A stretch of DNA of 64,000 nt from contig CAYMUN010000001.1 in NCBI GenBank assembly GCA_964393835.1, positions 26,184-90,183 of the forward strand, given 5' to 3'. This document shows positions 24,748 through 31,858 of this stretch, piece after piece (the first letter of the stretch is position 1; each line of letters starts with the position of its first letter). This DNA comes from CAYMUN01 sp964393835 (GTDB taxonomy: Bacteria > Patescibacteriota > Saccharimonadia > Saccharimonadales > UBA4665). A program made the translations under genes and the position numbers. The notes beneath the pieces were generated by a model that saw only the letters and a list, made by a program, of their open reading frames with translations, ran no database searches and was not told the DNA's origin.

Positions 24748-25241
24748 GCGATCTCCGCGTCTAATTTCTTAACCCGCCGACTGTGGCGCTCAGCACCGCT
24801 AAATGGTGTTTCCAGCCAGATTTTGATGGCAGTTTGCATTTCTTGGATTGTCAGGAAACGACCTGACAGGCTGAGCACGTTGGCGTCATTATGCTGACGA
24901 GAAAGTCTCACAATCTCGTAGGGATCATCGCTGATCGTGCCCGCGGCGTCAACGGCCGCCTTGGCGATTACCGGCCCGTAAAATAGCGCACAGCGTACGC
25001 CTTTGATCCGGTTAGCGGCCATCGCTTCGCCCTGGCCGCTGCCGCCCATGATTATCCCCCGCTCACAGTCACCGCTGGCTACTGCCCGGGCTGCCGGAAA
25101 CATAAAATCCGGGTAATCATCGTCAGCGTCAAACTGCTGCGGGCCGAAATCAACGCATTCATGCCCCAACGAGGTAATATACCCCTTTAAATCCTGGAGA
25201 GCCTCAAAACCAGCGTGATCAGTCGTAACGGCAATCTTCAT
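24744..25241 (-). CDS. rpiB: Ribose-5-phosphate isomerase B
   Basis: This 165-residue isomerase interconverts ribose 5-phosphate and ribulose 5-phosphate. It retains the usual residues: Asp-His in TTDHAGFEAL near residue 8, the Glu of GGSGQGEAMAANRIKG (as in mycobacterial RpiB), His in SRQHNDANVLSL and RHSRRVKKLD for the phosphate. A 12-residue insert (AAGTISDDPYEI) lies before the His motif. It is the first gene of the pentose phosphate operon; TATACT ends seven bases before the ATG, so it is likely leaderless. Confidence 0.9.
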   Translation of the reverse strand: MKIAVTTDHAGFEALQDLKGYITSLGHECVDFGPQQFDADDDYPDFMFPAARAVASGDCERGIIMGGSGQGEAMAANRIKGVRCALFYGPVIAKAAVDAAGTISDDPYEIVRLSRQHNDANVLSLSGRFLTIQEMQTAIKIWLETPFSGAERHSRRVKKLDAEIA

Positions 25242-25248
25242 TGCTTCT

Positions 25249-25254
25249 AGTATA
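25249..25254 (-). promoter_or_regulatory. -10 box of the pentose phosphate operon
   Basis: TATACT on the minus strand ends seven bases before the rpiB ATG at 25241. Confidence 0.55.
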
Positions 25255-25312
25255 GCCCCCTATAATTGCAAGAACCAGCAAAATTATTCCGAGCCCTGAA
25301 AAACTTCATAGA

Positions 25313-26356
25313 CTAATCGTGATGCTTAGAGTGATCCTCTTTGGTGTGGAGTAAGCGGCCAGTGTCGGCGACTACTTCAACCAACCGATTACTATAGCCC
25401 CACTCGTTATCGTACCAGGCGACGACTTTGAGCATGTTGTCGCCGACGACATTGGTCAGCTTTAGATCGACAATGGCCGAGTGGCTGTTACCGATAAAAT
25501 CACTGCTAACTAATTCCTCCTCTGTTACTGCCAAAATACCTTGGTAAAATGGCTCGGCGGCGGCCTTTTTAAAGACCTCGTTGACAGCTTCAACGGTAAC
25601 TGGTTTTTTGGTAATAATCACGAAATCACTTAATGAAACCACTGGGGTCGGGACGCGGACGCTCATACCGCCAAAGATGCCTTGCAGAGCCGGCAAAGCT
25701 TGGCCGGCAGCGATGCTGGCGCCGGTCGTTGTCGGCACGATGTTTTCGGCGGCGTTGCGCATCTCGCGCTTGTCTTTGGCGCCGGGGCCGTCTTGGAGCA
25801 TCTGGGAGGCAGTGTAGCTATGCACAGTGGTCATCATGGCTTTATCGATGCCAAAATGGGCCTCGATAATGGCGGAAACCGGGGTAATACAGTTGGTGGT
25901 ACACGAAGCGTTACTAATAATGTCCGAAGCGCCGTCAAGAGCGTCTTCGTTGACGCCGAGAACAATGGTGGTCGCGCCCTCGCCTTTGGCGGGAGCGCTT
26001 AGTACAACTTTTTTAGCGCCGGCATCAATATGCGCCTTGGCCTTGGCAGGATCGACAAAAAAGCCAGTTGATTCGATGACTACGTCTATTTTGTGCTCTT
26101 CCCAGGGCAGTAGCGCTGGATCACGCTCCGCAAACACCTGGATATGCTTACCGTCCACGATGATACCTTTGTCATCGTGACCGACCTCTTTGCCGTAGGT
26201 CCCGTAGTTGCTGTCGTGCTTCAGCAGGTGGGCCAGCGTCTCGGTACTGGTCAGGTCGTTGATGGCCACAATCTGCAGGTCGTCGCGCTCAAACGCCACT
26301 TTAAAGGCATTGCGCCCGATTCGTCCAAAACCATTGATAGCCACCCGTGTTTTCAT
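25313..26356 (-). CDS. gap: Glyceraldehyde-3-phosphate dehydrogenase
   Basis: This 347-residue enzyme oxidises glyceraldehyde 3-phosphate with NAD(P)+ in glycolysis. The Rossmann start VAINGFGRIGRNAFK, the catalytic Cys in SNASCTTNCITPV near residue 152 and the C-terminal WYDNEWGYSNRLV are all intact. Unlike most genes here it has a leader of about 20 bases with AAGGAA before the ATG. Its promoter carries GCATAAGC two bases before the -10, as in fba, which suggests shared control of the two glycolytic genes. Confidence 0.97.
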   Translation of the reverse strand: MKTRVAINGFGRIGRNAFKVAFERDDLQIVAINDLTSTETLAHLLKHDSNYGTYGKEVGHDDKGIIVDGKHIQVFAERDPALLPWEEHKIDVVIESTGFFVDPAKAKAHIDAGAKKVVLSAPAKGEGATTIVLGVNEDALDGASDIISNASCTTNCITPVSAIIEAHFGIDKAMMTTVHSYTASQMLQDGPGAKDKREMRNAAENIVPTTTGASIAAGQALPALQGIFGGMSVRVPTPVVSLSDFVIITKKPVTVEAVNEVFKKAAAEPFYQGILAVTEEELVSSDFIGNSHSAIVDLKLTNVVGDNMLKVVAWYDNEWGYSNRLVEVVADTGRLLHTKEDHSKHHD

Positions 26357-26379
26357 GCTTGTTCCTTGTTTATGTTTTT

Positions 26380-26407
26380 AGTGTAGCGCTTATGCTCCGA
26401 TTGTAAA
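26380..26407 (-). promoter_or_regulatory. gap promoter
   Basis: TTTACA and TACACT are separated by 16 bases on the minus strand, with the octamer GCATAAGC (26388-26395) in the spacer. Confidence 0.6.
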
Positions 26408-26439
26408 ACTTTACCCCTGACAGTACAACCCTCTTCTGA

Positions 26440-27114
26440 TTACAGGATCATGGAGACTAGCAGCGAGAATACTACAACAATGAATGCCGCTGCTATCAGC
26501 ATTGCTAAGAAGACGCCACTAAGTGCCTTGCCTACCCTAGCCTGGGGGGTGGCAGATTTGGCAATCCACCACTGTAAAAGTGGACGTATAAGTAAATAAC
26601 TTAATAGAACCAAGAGGCTATACTGAAAAATATTTATGAAATCTCGAACTAAGGCAACGCTAGAATTGTCGGCACCAGCCACTTGATACGTAATCAGCAG
26701 AAAGGCTGACAGAGCCGACAAGGCAATTACCGTCGGGTCTTTAAGAATGTTGATCGTCATGTGCTTACGCCACCATGTGGCACTTAATAAAATAAAGCCA
26801 AACCATAGCATGAACGACCAGCCGAAAGCCGAAATGTTAAAACTGCTACTCTGGCTAATCCTTTTGGCTGTATTGGGGTCGGGTGCTTTAGCGCTGGTTT
26901 CATAGACTAATGTTTTGTAGGGAAAGGGAAAGCCGCGCTTTGCCGTGGTAGTCAGCGTGGTCTGACATGGTGGATCCCCCACGACATGCGTACAAACCTG
27001 GTCTTTATAGGGCGTGGAGACATTAGGTCGCAGGAACTGGCTGGCATAAGTCAAACCATGGCTAAGGATAATCGCCACTATCAATATGCTTGGCTTTGAG
27101 GCATTGGGGCGCAT
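26440..27114 (-). CDS. Unrecognised four-segment membrane protein
   Basis: I do not recognise this 224-residue protein. It has a hydrophobic N-terminal segment (residues 9-24), a polar outside domain with two cysteines (QVCTHVVGDPPCQ) that may form a disulfide, and three further membrane segments near 95-112, 130-146 and 156-176, then a last one near 200-222. It is a single-gene unit between gap and the Nudix gene. TATACT ends seven bases before the ATG, which fixes the start. Confidence 0.7.
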   Translation of the reverse strand: MRPNASKPSILIVAIILSHGLTYASQFLRPNVSTPYKDQVCTHVVGDPPCQTTLTTTAKRGFPFPYKTLVYETSAKAPDPNTAKRISQSSSFNISAFGWSFMLWFGFILLSATWWRKHMTINILKDPTVIALSALSAFLLITYQVAGADNSSVALVRDFINIFQYSLLVLLSYLLIRPLLQWWIAKSATPQARVGKALSGVFLAMLIAAAFIVVVFSLLVSMIL

Positions 27115-27121
27115 CCCAGCC

Positions 27122-27127
27122 AGTATA
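27122..27127 (-). promoter_or_regulatory. -10 box of the membrane protein gene
   Basis: TATACT on the minus strand ends seven bases before the ATG at 27114. Confidence 0.5.
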
Positions 27128-27185
27128 GCATTATCCTATCTGCCCTTTAGGAGTGTGTATACTTGAGTGTCCACAGGTCTAGCAA

Positions 27186-27776
27186 TTAGCGGTCAACTTC
27201 TGAGCCCTGGAATTCTGCTAGCTCCAAAAGTTGCGGAAGTGACTGGATGGGTTCAAAGATGGTGCTGCTTTCGCCGAGGTAGCCGACTTTTTGCATCACT
27301 AGATCTTTGACAGCTTGGAAATCAAGGGCCTGGACGGTGATTTTTTCTCCGGGATCAAGTTTGGGTTGTTGTTTGTCAGCGACGCCCCAAGCCAACAATA
27401 CATAGACAAACCATTCCATTTTTCGGTAGGGTTGCCAAACCTTTATTAAACGCCATCCGTTAAAGCTATACCCTGTTTCTTCCAAGACTTCCCTTTGGGC
27501 GGCGGCCTGGATCGACTCGTCAGTGTCGTCAACCCGGCCGCCGGGGAAGCTTTGACGAGCGCCAAGATGCGGTTGCTCGTCATCAATCACCAGGATTTTA
27601 TCATCGACAATGCAGATAGCTGTAACGGTGTCGGGGCGTTTCAACATTTCAAAGATGTGCTCCGAGCCGTCAAATAAGGCTTGCGGCCACTGATAAGTGT
27701 CAAAAATCATGCCTTGGAAGACACGCTGAGCCTGATCGGGGATCAGTACGGCGTCAGCGGGAATGACCTTTTTCAT
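27186..27776 (-). CDS. Nudix hydrolase
   Basis: This 196-residue protein hydrolyses a nucleoside diphosphate linked to another group. The Nudix box is seen as GGRVDDTDESIQAAAQREVL followed by EETGY at about residues 80-104; the spacing between the first Gly and the first Glu appears one residue longer than the consensus, while the metal-binding REVLEE core is intact. The N-terminal 45 residues form an extra domain. It follows the pyrophosphatase gene with a one-base overlap, so the two are co-translated and both handle diphosphates. Substrate is unknown; ADP-ribose or sugar nucleotides are possible. Confidence 0.85.
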   Translation of the reverse strand: MKKVIPADAVLIPDQAQRVFQGMIFDTYQWPQALFDGSEHIFEMLKRPDTVTAICIVDDKILVIDDEQPHLGARQSFPGGRVDDTDESIQAAAQREVLEETGYSFNGWRLIKVWQPYRKMEWFVYVLLAWGVADKQQPKLDPGEKITVQALDFQAVKDLVMQKVGYLGESSTIFEPIQSLPQLLELAEFQGSEVDR

Positions 27777-28306
27777 TATTGTTGTTTGTAGCGCTGGATG
27801 GACTGCGCAATGATGGCCTTGGCAGCTTCAATATCGCCAAAGCCCTGCACAACAGTGGTGCCGGGCTTTTTAAGGTCTTTGTAGTGGGTGAAATGTTCGC
27901 GGATCATTTGCTGCCAGCGCTCGCCGAGATCAGCCAGAGAATTAATACTGTCGCCAGTGTTGCGGTCATCAGACGGTACAACGATGATCTTGTGATCCAT
28001 TTCACCGTCGTCCTCAAAATTCATGACGCCAATGATACGAGCCTCTAGCCACACGCCGGTCGGGATCGGCTCAGCGCAGACAACCAAGGTATCCAACTCG
28101 TCACCGTCCTCGTCCAAAGTCTGGGGAATAAAGCCGTAATTTACCGGCTTGACAAAGATCGCCGGCTCGACGCGGTCAATCATAAACGTGGCGGTCTGGC
28201 GATGCCATTCAATCTTTAAAAAGCTGCCTTGAGGGATCTCAACCACGGTGTTAACAACACCATTTTGATAGTCGCCGGGGTCTAGTACTTGGTTAAAATC
28301 AGCCAC
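27776..28306 (-). CDS. ppa: Inorganic pyrophosphatase
   Basis: This 176-residue soluble family I pyrophosphatase hydrolyses the pyrophosphate released by polymerases and synthetases. The signature DEDGDELDTLVV near residues 64-75 holds the metal-binding aspartates; VVEIPQGSFLKIEW and VNYGFIPQTL are also typical. The start is a GTG at 28306 with AAGGAG seven bases before it, so here a leader with a Shine-Dalgarno sequence is used. The following Nudix gene overlaps the stop by one base. Its -10 overlaps that of the divergent GDPD gene. Confidence 0.94.
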   Translation of the reverse strand: MADFNQVLDPGDYQNGVVNTVVEIPQGSFLKIEWHRQTATFMIDRVEPAIFVKPVNYGFIPQTLDEDGDELDTLVVCAEPIPTGVWLEARIIGVMNFEDDGEMDHKIIVVPSDDRNTGDSINSLADLGERWQQMIREHFTHYKDLKKPGTTVVQGFGDIEAAKAIIAQSIQRYKQQ

Positions 28307-28332
28307 TCGTATACTCCTTATCGTTTGCTAGT

Positions 28333-28342
28333 ATTGTACACT
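28333..28342. promoter_or_regulatory. Overlapping divergent -10 boxes of ppa and the GDPD gene
   Basis: TACAAT on the minus strand (28338-28333) and TACACT on the plus strand (28337-28342) share two bases. The two polymerases could not occupy the site at once. Confidence 0.5.
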
Positions 28343-28350
28343 AAGTGCAC

Positions 28351-29019
28351 ATGAAGATCATCGGTCACCGCGGCGCCCGCGGCCTCGCCCCCGAAAACAC
28401 CATCAAGAGCTTTCAAATAGCCCTGAAACACCACGTCGACGAGCTGGAATTTGACCTGCGTGTCACCAAAGATGACATTGTAATCCTGCACCATAACCCT
28501 GAATTGACTGACCCGAACGGTCAGCGCCATGTCATAGCCGATCACACGTATCAAGAATTACTGGCTCACAAACCGGATCTAACCACTTTTGAAGACTTCC
28601 TCGACGTTATTGGTCACCCCGTGCCCCTGTACGTTGAAGTCAAGCCCAATGAGCCAACACGATCGATTGTCTCCATTATCAAGACCCGGCTCAAAACCGA
28701 CTGGGAGCCAGAGTACTTCCTACTCGGCTCTTTTAGCCAAAGAACTTTATTAGAATTGCACGCCGAGTTACCGGAAATCCAAAAAGTTGTTATCGAGAAG
28801 TGGTCAGGCGTGCGGGCTTCCTATCGAGCCAAACAGCTCGGCACTAAACGGGTCGTCATGAACCAGCGCTGGCTATGGAGCGGATTCATTAAGGCGATGG
28901 CGCATAGCGGCTATCAGCTCGGCACCTACACCCTCAATGACCCACTCAAAGCCAAGCGCTGGGCTCGTTACGGGCTGTACGGCGTCGTCACCGACTACCC
29001 TGACCGTTTCGAAACGTAG
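28351..29019 (+). CDS. Glycerophosphodiester phosphodiesterase
   Basis: This 222-residue TIM-barrel enzyme would split glycerophosphodiesters into glycerol 3-phosphate and an alcohol. It begins MKIIGHRGARGLAPENT with the first catalytic His and the Arg-Glu set, followed by ELEFDLRVTKDDIVILHHN near residues 32-48 with the metal-binding Glu-Asp and the second His, and KPNEPTR later. There is no signal peptide, so it acts in the cytoplasm. TACACT ends eight bases before the ATG at 28351, which I prefer to the in-frame GTG two codons upstream. Confidence 0.9.
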   Translation: MKIIGHRGARGLAPENTIKSFQIALKHHVDELEFDLRVTKDDIVILHHNPELTDPNGQRHVIADHTYQELLAHKPDLTTFEDFLDVIGHPVPLYVEVKPNEPTRSIVSIIKTRLKTDWEPEYFLLGSFSQRTLLELHAELPEIQKVVIEKWSGVRASYRAKQLGTKRVVMNQRWLWSGFIKAMAHSGYQLGTYTLNDPLKAKRWARYGLYGVVTDYPDRFET

Positions 29020-29029
29020 CGCTGTAATC

Positions 29030-29038
29030 TGTTACACT
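29030..29038 (+). promoter_or_regulatory. Extended -10 promoter of the flavin reductase gene
   Basis: TGTTACACT ends eight bases before the ATG at 29047 and lies just after the GDPD stop. Confidence 0.5.
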
Positions 29039-29046
29039 AAAGTGGT

Positions 29047-29754
29047 ATGCGGGTAGTTTTGGATCATAGCGAGGCCGAGACGGCCAATATCCGGACGTTT
29101 TATTTTCGGCCGGAAAAGCCGGTGTACTATACGGCCGGGCAATTTATTGAATTGACGGTTAAGCATCCGCATCCCGATCAGCGCGGCATCAAACACTGGT
29201 TTACCCTGTCGTCTTCCCCCACTGACACCCTGCTCAGCATCACTACCAAATTTGCCGGCGACAAGAGCAGTACGTTTAAAAAGACTCTGTTCAAGCTGAA
29301 GCCGGGAGCGGAGCTGTTGATGAGCGATCCGATGGGCGATTTTGTGCTGCCAAAGCTCATTCAAACCCCGCTGGTCTTTGTAGCTGGCGGCATCGGCATC
29401 ACGCCGTTTCACAGCATCCTGGAATGGCTAGCCGCCACTGGCGAGCGCCGTCCCATCCGTTTGCTATATGGCGTCAATAACGAAGATGAAATCATCTTTC
29501 AAGATACCTTTGAGCGAGCCAGCCAGCACGCCACCATTGTGGTCAGTAATCCGTCTGAAGCTTGGGGCGGCGAACGCGGCCGTCTCAATGCCAATCTGAT
29601 CCTGGGCCTGGAGCAGCCCTCCGAGGAAACCCTGGTGTACGTCTCAGGGCCAGAACCAATGGTTGAAACTCTGGAAAAAGACCTGAAAAAAGCCGGTATT
29701 AAAAAACACCAGCTCGTTTTAGACTTTTTCCCGAATTACACTGCCGCTTACTAA
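29047..29754 (+). CDS. Ferredoxin-NADP reductase-like flavoprotein
   Basis: This 235-residue protein has the two domains of the ferredoxin reductase family. The FAD-binding barrel includes YTAGQFIELTV and WFTLSSSPTD (the usual R-x-Y-S/T motif is altered to HWFTLS), and the nucleotide domain contains VFVAGGIGITPFHSIL, VYVSGPEPMVETL and a C-terminal LVLDFFPNY. There is no added ferredoxin domain. It would move electrons between NAD(P)H and an unknown partner. It faces the thioredoxin reductase gene tail to tail across a long hairpin. Confidence 0.87.
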   Translation: MRVVLDHSEAETANIRTFYFRPEKPVYYTAGQFIELTVKHPHPDQRGIKHWFTLSSSPTDTLLSITTKFAGDKSSTFKKTLFKLKPGAELLMSDPMGDFVLPKLIQTPLVFVAGGIGITPFHSILEWLAATGERRPIRLLYGVNNEDEIIFQDTFERASQHATIVVSNPSEAWGGERGRLNANLILGLEQPSEETLVYVSGPEPMVETLEKDLKKAGIKKHQLVLDFFPNYTAAY

Positions 29755-29791
29755 TCCACCATCCCGTGTACAACTTAGGGTTTAGGGCGCT

Positions 29792-29842
29792 AGTGTGTAC
29801 GCACGATAACTATCGATCAGCCATACATCGTGCATACACACT
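29792..29842. repeat. Long hairpin between convergent redox genes
   Basis: The arms 29792-29807 and 29827-29842 are 16 bases each and match at 15 positions (AGTGTGTACGCACGAT against ATCGTGCATACACACT), with a 19-base loop. No T-run follows on either strand. It may be a two-way terminator of a non-classical kind or a processing site. Confidence 0.55.
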
Positions 29843-29895
29843 GCCTTTAAAAGAGGGCCGGGCGGGTTACGTGAATCACATGCCGATAGAGAGAT

Positions 29896-30855
29896 CTAGT
29901 TTTGGACGGGGTGGGTGCGGCCTTCGAGGTGTTCGCGGATTTTTAGAGCGGCAGTAGCGCCCTCGCCGGCCGCGCTGGCAATCTGCATGGTGGCACCGGA
30001 GCGGATATCGCCGGCCGCGTAGACGCCGGGCATAGTGGTCTGCAAGTGCTGGTCAGTAATAACAAACCCGATTTCGTCGAGGCGAATCGGTGTCGGCACC
30101 AGAAACTGGGAATTAGGCATCAGGCCGACGAACACAAAGACACCGTCGGTATCAAAAGTGACTGCTTTGCCATCGGTGGTGCCTTTGACACCAGTAACGC
30201 TGTTGTCTTTGCCAATAATCTCATCAGTGGTGGTACCGAGGTGAATGGTAATCTTGCCGGCTTTTACGAATTCGTCAAGCTCGTGTTGCAATACATCACT
30301 GGCCTTGATGGTGGAGCGCACCAAGAGATCAATATGGGTGGCAAAACGGGTTAAAAAGATGGCTTCCTGGATAGCCGAGTTGCCGCCGCCGACTACCACC
30401 AGGCGTTTCTCGCGGTAAAAGGCGCCGTCACAGGTAGCGCAGTAGTGAACGCCGCGGGCGTAGTACTCCTTTTCGCCCGGGCAACCGACTTTTTTATAAT
30501 CAGAGCCGGTGGCAATAAGCACGGCTTTGGCCAGCATGTCGCCGCTGGTCGTTTCTAACCGTTTATACTCCCCCTCGTCATGGATAGCGGTGACTTCACC
30601 GTACTCGATAACGGCGCCGAAACGCTCGGCTTGAGCCCGCAGATCATCGGCCAGCTTGAGACCCTCCACACCATCGGGGAAACCAGGGTAATTATCAATT
30701 TTATCGGTGACGGCGGCCAGGCCGCCCACTACGCCGCGCTCAAACAGCACCGTTTCAATGTCTTCACGAGTGGTATAGATAGCGGCGGTCAGGGCCGCGG
30801 GGCCGGCCCCCACGATGATGACATCATGCTTTGGGATATCGGTGATGTCGGCCAT
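29896..30855 (-). CDS. trxB: Thioredoxin reductase
   Basis: This 319-residue flavoenzyme reduces thioredoxin or a glutaredoxin-like partner. It has an FAD site (VIVGAGPAALTAAIY), the redox pair CATCDG near residues 140-145, a nucleotide site VVVGGGNSAIQEAIFL, and the C-terminal GVYAAGDIRSGATMQIASA. The NADPH-specific HRRxxxR motif is not seen; the matching place reads LLVRSTIKAS, so coenzyme choice is uncertain. It lies seven bases after the glutaredoxin gene in one operon. Confidence 0.94.
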   Translation of the reverse strand: MADITDIPKHDVIIVGAGPAALTAAIYTTREDIETVLFERGVVGGLAAVTDKIDNYPGFPDGVEGLKLADDLRAQAERFGAVIEYGEVTAIHDEGEYKRLETTSGDMLAKAVLIATGSDYKKVGCPGEKEYYARGVHYCATCDGAFYREKRLVVVGGGNSAIQEAIFLTRFATHIDLLVRSTIKASDVLQHELDEFVKAGKITIHLGTTTDEIIGKDNSVTGVKGTTDGKAVTFDTDGVFVFVGLMPNSQFLVPTPIRLDEIGFVITDQHLQTTMPGVYAAGDIRSGATMQIASAAGEGATAALKIREHLEGRTHPVQN

Positions 30856-30862
30856 GGGGTAT

Positions 30863-31111
30863 TTAGGCGACAGCTGGGGCTAGACGAGCTAAGTTGTATC
30901 CAACAATTACTTCTTGAGAGTCATCATGCTTGGTAACCAAGGTAACTGGTACAGTCATGGCACCGCTGAGATTGATGGCTTCGGCCTGGCGGTGCGGATG
31001 TTCGTCAAGATTGACTTCTTCGTAGCTCATACCCTTGGCGCTGAGGTATTTTTTGACCATTTGGCAGTAGCCGCAGGTGTTAGTAGTAAAGATGGTGATG
31101 TTTTTGACCAT
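30863..31111 (-). CDS. Glutaredoxin-like protein
   Basis: This 82-residue thioredoxin-fold protein carries the redox pair in TTNTCGYCQMVKKYL (CGYC at residues 13-16), the cis-Pro in AMTVPVTLV and a Gly in VIVGYNL. It fits the NrdH/glutaredoxin 3 group. It precedes trxB by seven bases, so the reductase is its likely electron source, as for NrdH-type proteins. The start at 31111 is preceded by AAGGGGG; longer in-frame starts up to 31222 would run through the structured leader. Confidence 0.9.
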   Translation of the reverse strand: MVKNITIFTTNTCGYCQMVKKYLSAKGMSYEEVNLDEHPHRQAEAINLSGAMTVPVTLVTKHDDSQEVIVGYNLARLAPAVA

Positions 31112-31135
31112 AGTATTTAGTTCCCCCTTGTTTAG

Positions 31136-31188
31136 AGCGCCTGGTACCTCGCCGTGTCTCTCAGGTACGGCTACAGTCTGGCGGCGCT
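31136..31188 (-). ncRNA. Structured leader of the glutaredoxin-trxB mRNA
   Basis: An outer stem AGCGCC / GGCGCT encloses two competing inner stems: GCCGT with ACGGC, and GTACCT with AGGTAC, which share bases. Such exclusive pairings are typical of regulatory leaders. No known riboswitch class is recognised. Confidence 0.4.
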
Positions 31189-31239
31189 TCTTTTGTATTT
31201 TTAGTGCTCTAGTACAGAACAATGCTGACTGTAGATCTG

Positions 31240-31268
31240 ATTATATATAGTGCCTGCCTAAAGTTCAA
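31240..31268 (-). promoter_or_regulatory. Promoter of the glutaredoxin-trxB operon
   Basis: TTGAAC and a perfect TATAAT lie 17 bases apart on the minus strand. A 10-base inverted repeat (31243-31252 with 31271-31280) straddles both boxes and may be an operator. Confidence 0.65.
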
Positions 31269-31297
31269 GACACTATATATTGTGTTTTTTAATACGT

Positions 31298-31825
31298 TTA
31301 CTTAGAAATTTTGTGGACAGTAACGTCAAACACCAGGTCAGAATTAGGAGGTATAGCGCCCTGTCCGGTAGCCCCGTAGGCTAGTGCAAAAGGAATGAGT
31401 AAGCGCCGAGTGCCTCCCTCTTTCATCCCGGGAATGCCCTGTGTCCAGCCGGGGATGACACCACTGAGTGGAAAAGTAGCTGGCTGGCCACTGTCTTTAG
31501 AGCTTTCAAAAATAATGCCGGTTGCGGCCAGGGCGCCAGTGTAATCGACGGTGATGGTATCACTTGCCTTAACCGTGGCACCGGTGCCAGGGGTGCTATC
31601 GATAGTCTGCAGCTGCGGGATGCTAGCCACGGGGGTAAAGTTTGCCAATTGAGTACCTTTTAATTTTGCGCCGTTATCCACAGGTTTCTCCTTGCTGCTG
31701 TTAGCTGATTTATTATTACGATCCTGGACTGCTTGATAGATGATCCCGATAGTCAGTGCCGAGGAAGTCAGCAGGAATAGTCCCGCAAAAAACCCCGCAA
31801 AAATACGGTCGCGTTTTCGTGCCAT
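31298..31825 (-). CDS. Membrane-anchored FKBP-type peptidyl-prolyl isomerase
   Basis: This 175-residue protein has one N-terminal membrane segment (about residues 10-32), a linker of about 55 residues and a C-terminal FKBP domain from about residue 80. The domain shows ITVDYTGALAATGIIFESS, GVIPGWTQGIPGMKEGG and the RRLLIPFALAYG block, so the prolyl isomerase site is intact. It would help proteins fold outside the membrane. The leader of about 15 bases carries GGAGGG before the ATG, and a TATACT box lies at 31848-31853 on the minus strand. Confidence 0.92.
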   Translation of the reverse strand: MARKRDRIFAGFFAGLFLLTSSALTIGIIYQAVQDRNNKSANSSKEKPVDNGAKLKGTQLANFTPVASIPQLQTIDSTPGTGATVKASDTITVDYTGALAATGIIFESSKDSGQPATFPLSGVIPGWTQGIPGMKEGGTRRLLIPFALAYGATGQGAIPPNSDLVFDVTVHKISK

Positions 31826-31847
31826 GTAACCCTCCGTTATTAGCTCC

Positions 31848-31853
31848 AGTATA
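31848..31853 (-). promoter_or_regulatory. -10 box of the FKBP gene
   Basis: TATACT on the minus strand lies 22 bases before the ATG, and GGAGGG lies between. Confidence 0.45.
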
Positions 31854-31858
31854 GCGTA

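Noticed and set aside
31243..31280. Inverted repeat with following T-run as a terminator
   Set aside because: No plus-strand gene ends upstream of it, and the same bases form a clear minus-strand promoter.
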